Positions 63,420 through 64,000 of a stretch of DNA of 64,000 nucleotides are shown in pieces. Each line of letters starts with the position of its first letter. The stretch's first letter is position 1. Source of the DNA: Gallibacterium genomosp. 3 (GTDB taxonomy: Bacteria; Pseudomonadota; Gammaproteobacteria; Enterobacterales; Pasteurellaceae). A model generated the notes under the pieces. That model did no database searches. It was not told the DNA's origin and saw nothing but the letters and a program-made list of their open reading frames with translations. The stretch spans positions 1 through 64,000 of the forward strand of contig NZ_JTJR01000035.1 of NCBI RefSeq assembly GCF_001678475.1, written 5' to 3'. The position numbers and the translations under genes were made by a program.

Positions 63420-64000
63420 CTACTTACCGTAAGCCAAAACAAAACGGAATAAATTCAATAATGCAATTAGATCAGTACGTGCAATACAACGGAATAAACG
63501 TAGTCCTGCATACAACCAGCGCCATTTATTGACTAATTGGTAAGTATATTGCCATTGCTGTTCACCACCTTGCTGTCGGTAAACTGAAATGCTCTCTGCA
63601 ATTTGTTGATCAGATACTTTTTCACTTACATAAAGACTATGGATATAGAACAATAAATCACGTGCTTTTTGTAATTGCAAATTCTTACTAAATACTTGGG
63701 ATTCAAAATCAATAAAACGCACGCCATCTTCTTTCCATCCCATATCTCGAATAGCTGGACGACCATGGAAAAGATCTTGCTGATGTAACTGCGCTAATGC
63801 GGTAGCTGCATCACTCAGTAGCCTTTTTGCAAATTCAGGGGTTGTAGTTGGTTCATTTAAGTATCGTTTTACTGATTGCCCAACATCTTCAATCACAAAA
63901 TAAGTTTCTGCGACTAACACTAACGGTGCGACTGCGGCATGACGTTGATTTAAATCTTGCAGTGTTTTGATTTCCCGTTGTAATGAGGCTGTTGGATTTG
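63420..64000 (-). CDS. Partial kinase-fold (phosphotransferase-like) protein, cut by the window edge
   Basis: The frame is open to the right edge: beyond a GTG at 63920 it continues upstream as NPTASLQREIKTLQDLNQRH, so the true start is outside the window. At least 193 residues are visible. LAQLHQQDLFHGRPAIRDMGW, followed by VRFIDFE about 12 residues later, resembles the catalytic loop and DFG-like segment of eukaryotic-type and Kdo/BUD32-like kinases (His, Arg-Asp, then DFE). The C-terminal part (about the last 50 residues) is a helical tail rich in Leu, Arg and Trp. The substrate is unknown. It lies directly upstream of yfaE. Confidence 0.75.
   Translation of the reverse strand, partial: NPTASLQREIKTLQDLNQRHAAVAPLVLVAETYFVIEDVGQSVKRYLNEPTTTPEFAKRLLSDAATALAQLHQQDLFHGRPAIRDMGWKEDGVRFIDFESQVFSKNLQLQKARDLLFYIHSLYVSEKVSDQQIAESISVYRQQGGEQQWQYTYQLVNKWRWLYAGLRLFRCIARTDLIALLNLFRFVLAYGK

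Overview
The window is a chromosomal segment of a low-GC gammaproteobacterium, most likely a member of the Pasteurellaceae. This rests on the GshF-type fused glutathione synthetase, the purH-purD-glyA cluster, pdxST, the Pcp/SlyB lipoprotein, gcvA-ygdD-rlmM, and dapF-DUF484-xerC-yigB, with protein sequences very close to Haemophilus/Pasteurella/E. coli orthologues. I cannot name the genus. One feature is odd for the family: by eye I found no exact copy of either classical uptake-signal core (AAGTGCGGT or ACAAGCGGT).

Layout. 1-623: AT-rich, gene-less, with a 13-G tract and the first copy of a dispersed repeat. 624-4398: deoR-type regulator, a BspA/DUF285 repeat gene and glmS (minus). 4829-7102: gshF. 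7347-7944: a HigBA-like toxin-antitoxin pair in which both genes carry an in-frame TAA. 8136-9690: msrPQ. 9877-13420: phoH-ybeY-tmcA. 13582-18502: leuABCD behind a leucine-rich leader peptide and attenuator. 18864-21505: tpiA, then rsmE-yqgE-ruvX. 21533-24363: artPIQM (minus). 24613-30832: purH, an unknown secreted protein, purD, a DUF711 protein and glyA (minus). 31058-34396: yhcB, ndk, pepB, slyB, yecM. 34495-38287: argS, priC, fic. 38435-44191: dnaB-alr-pgi and argG (minus). 44464-44705: the small RNA GcvB, divergent from gcvA. 44776-50978: gcvA-ygdD-rlmM, dapB, fabI, rnb. 51197-56054: yvcK and tdk (minus), then dapF-DUF484-xerC-yigB. 56185-61509: dcuB-like carrier, the yciIABC genes (minus) and dsbD. 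61564-64000: pdxST, then a yfaE ferredoxin and a kinase-fold gene cut by the window edge (minus).

Most genes are housekeeping: amino-sugar, glutathione, leucine, purine, arginine, lysine and B6 metabolism, translation and ribosome maturation, redox repair. Regulation visible in the DNA includes leucine attenuation, ArgR boxes before artP and argG, a PurR box before purH, probable self-regulation of the DeoR protein, and GcvB, whose G/U-rich seed can pair with the artI start region in this same window.

The most unusual material is accessory. A roughly 250-bp, hairpin-rich, terminally inverted repeat family occurs at 373-618, 4476-4728 and 18504-18800. It shows stem-preserving changes between copies and codes for nothing, so it is either a MITE-like element or a structured RNA. 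Other accessory items are the BspA-like insertion in the glmS operon, two extra genes in the pur/glyA cluster, the doubly broken toxin-antitoxin pair, and a self-inhibited Fic protein with a perfect palindrome just before its start codon.
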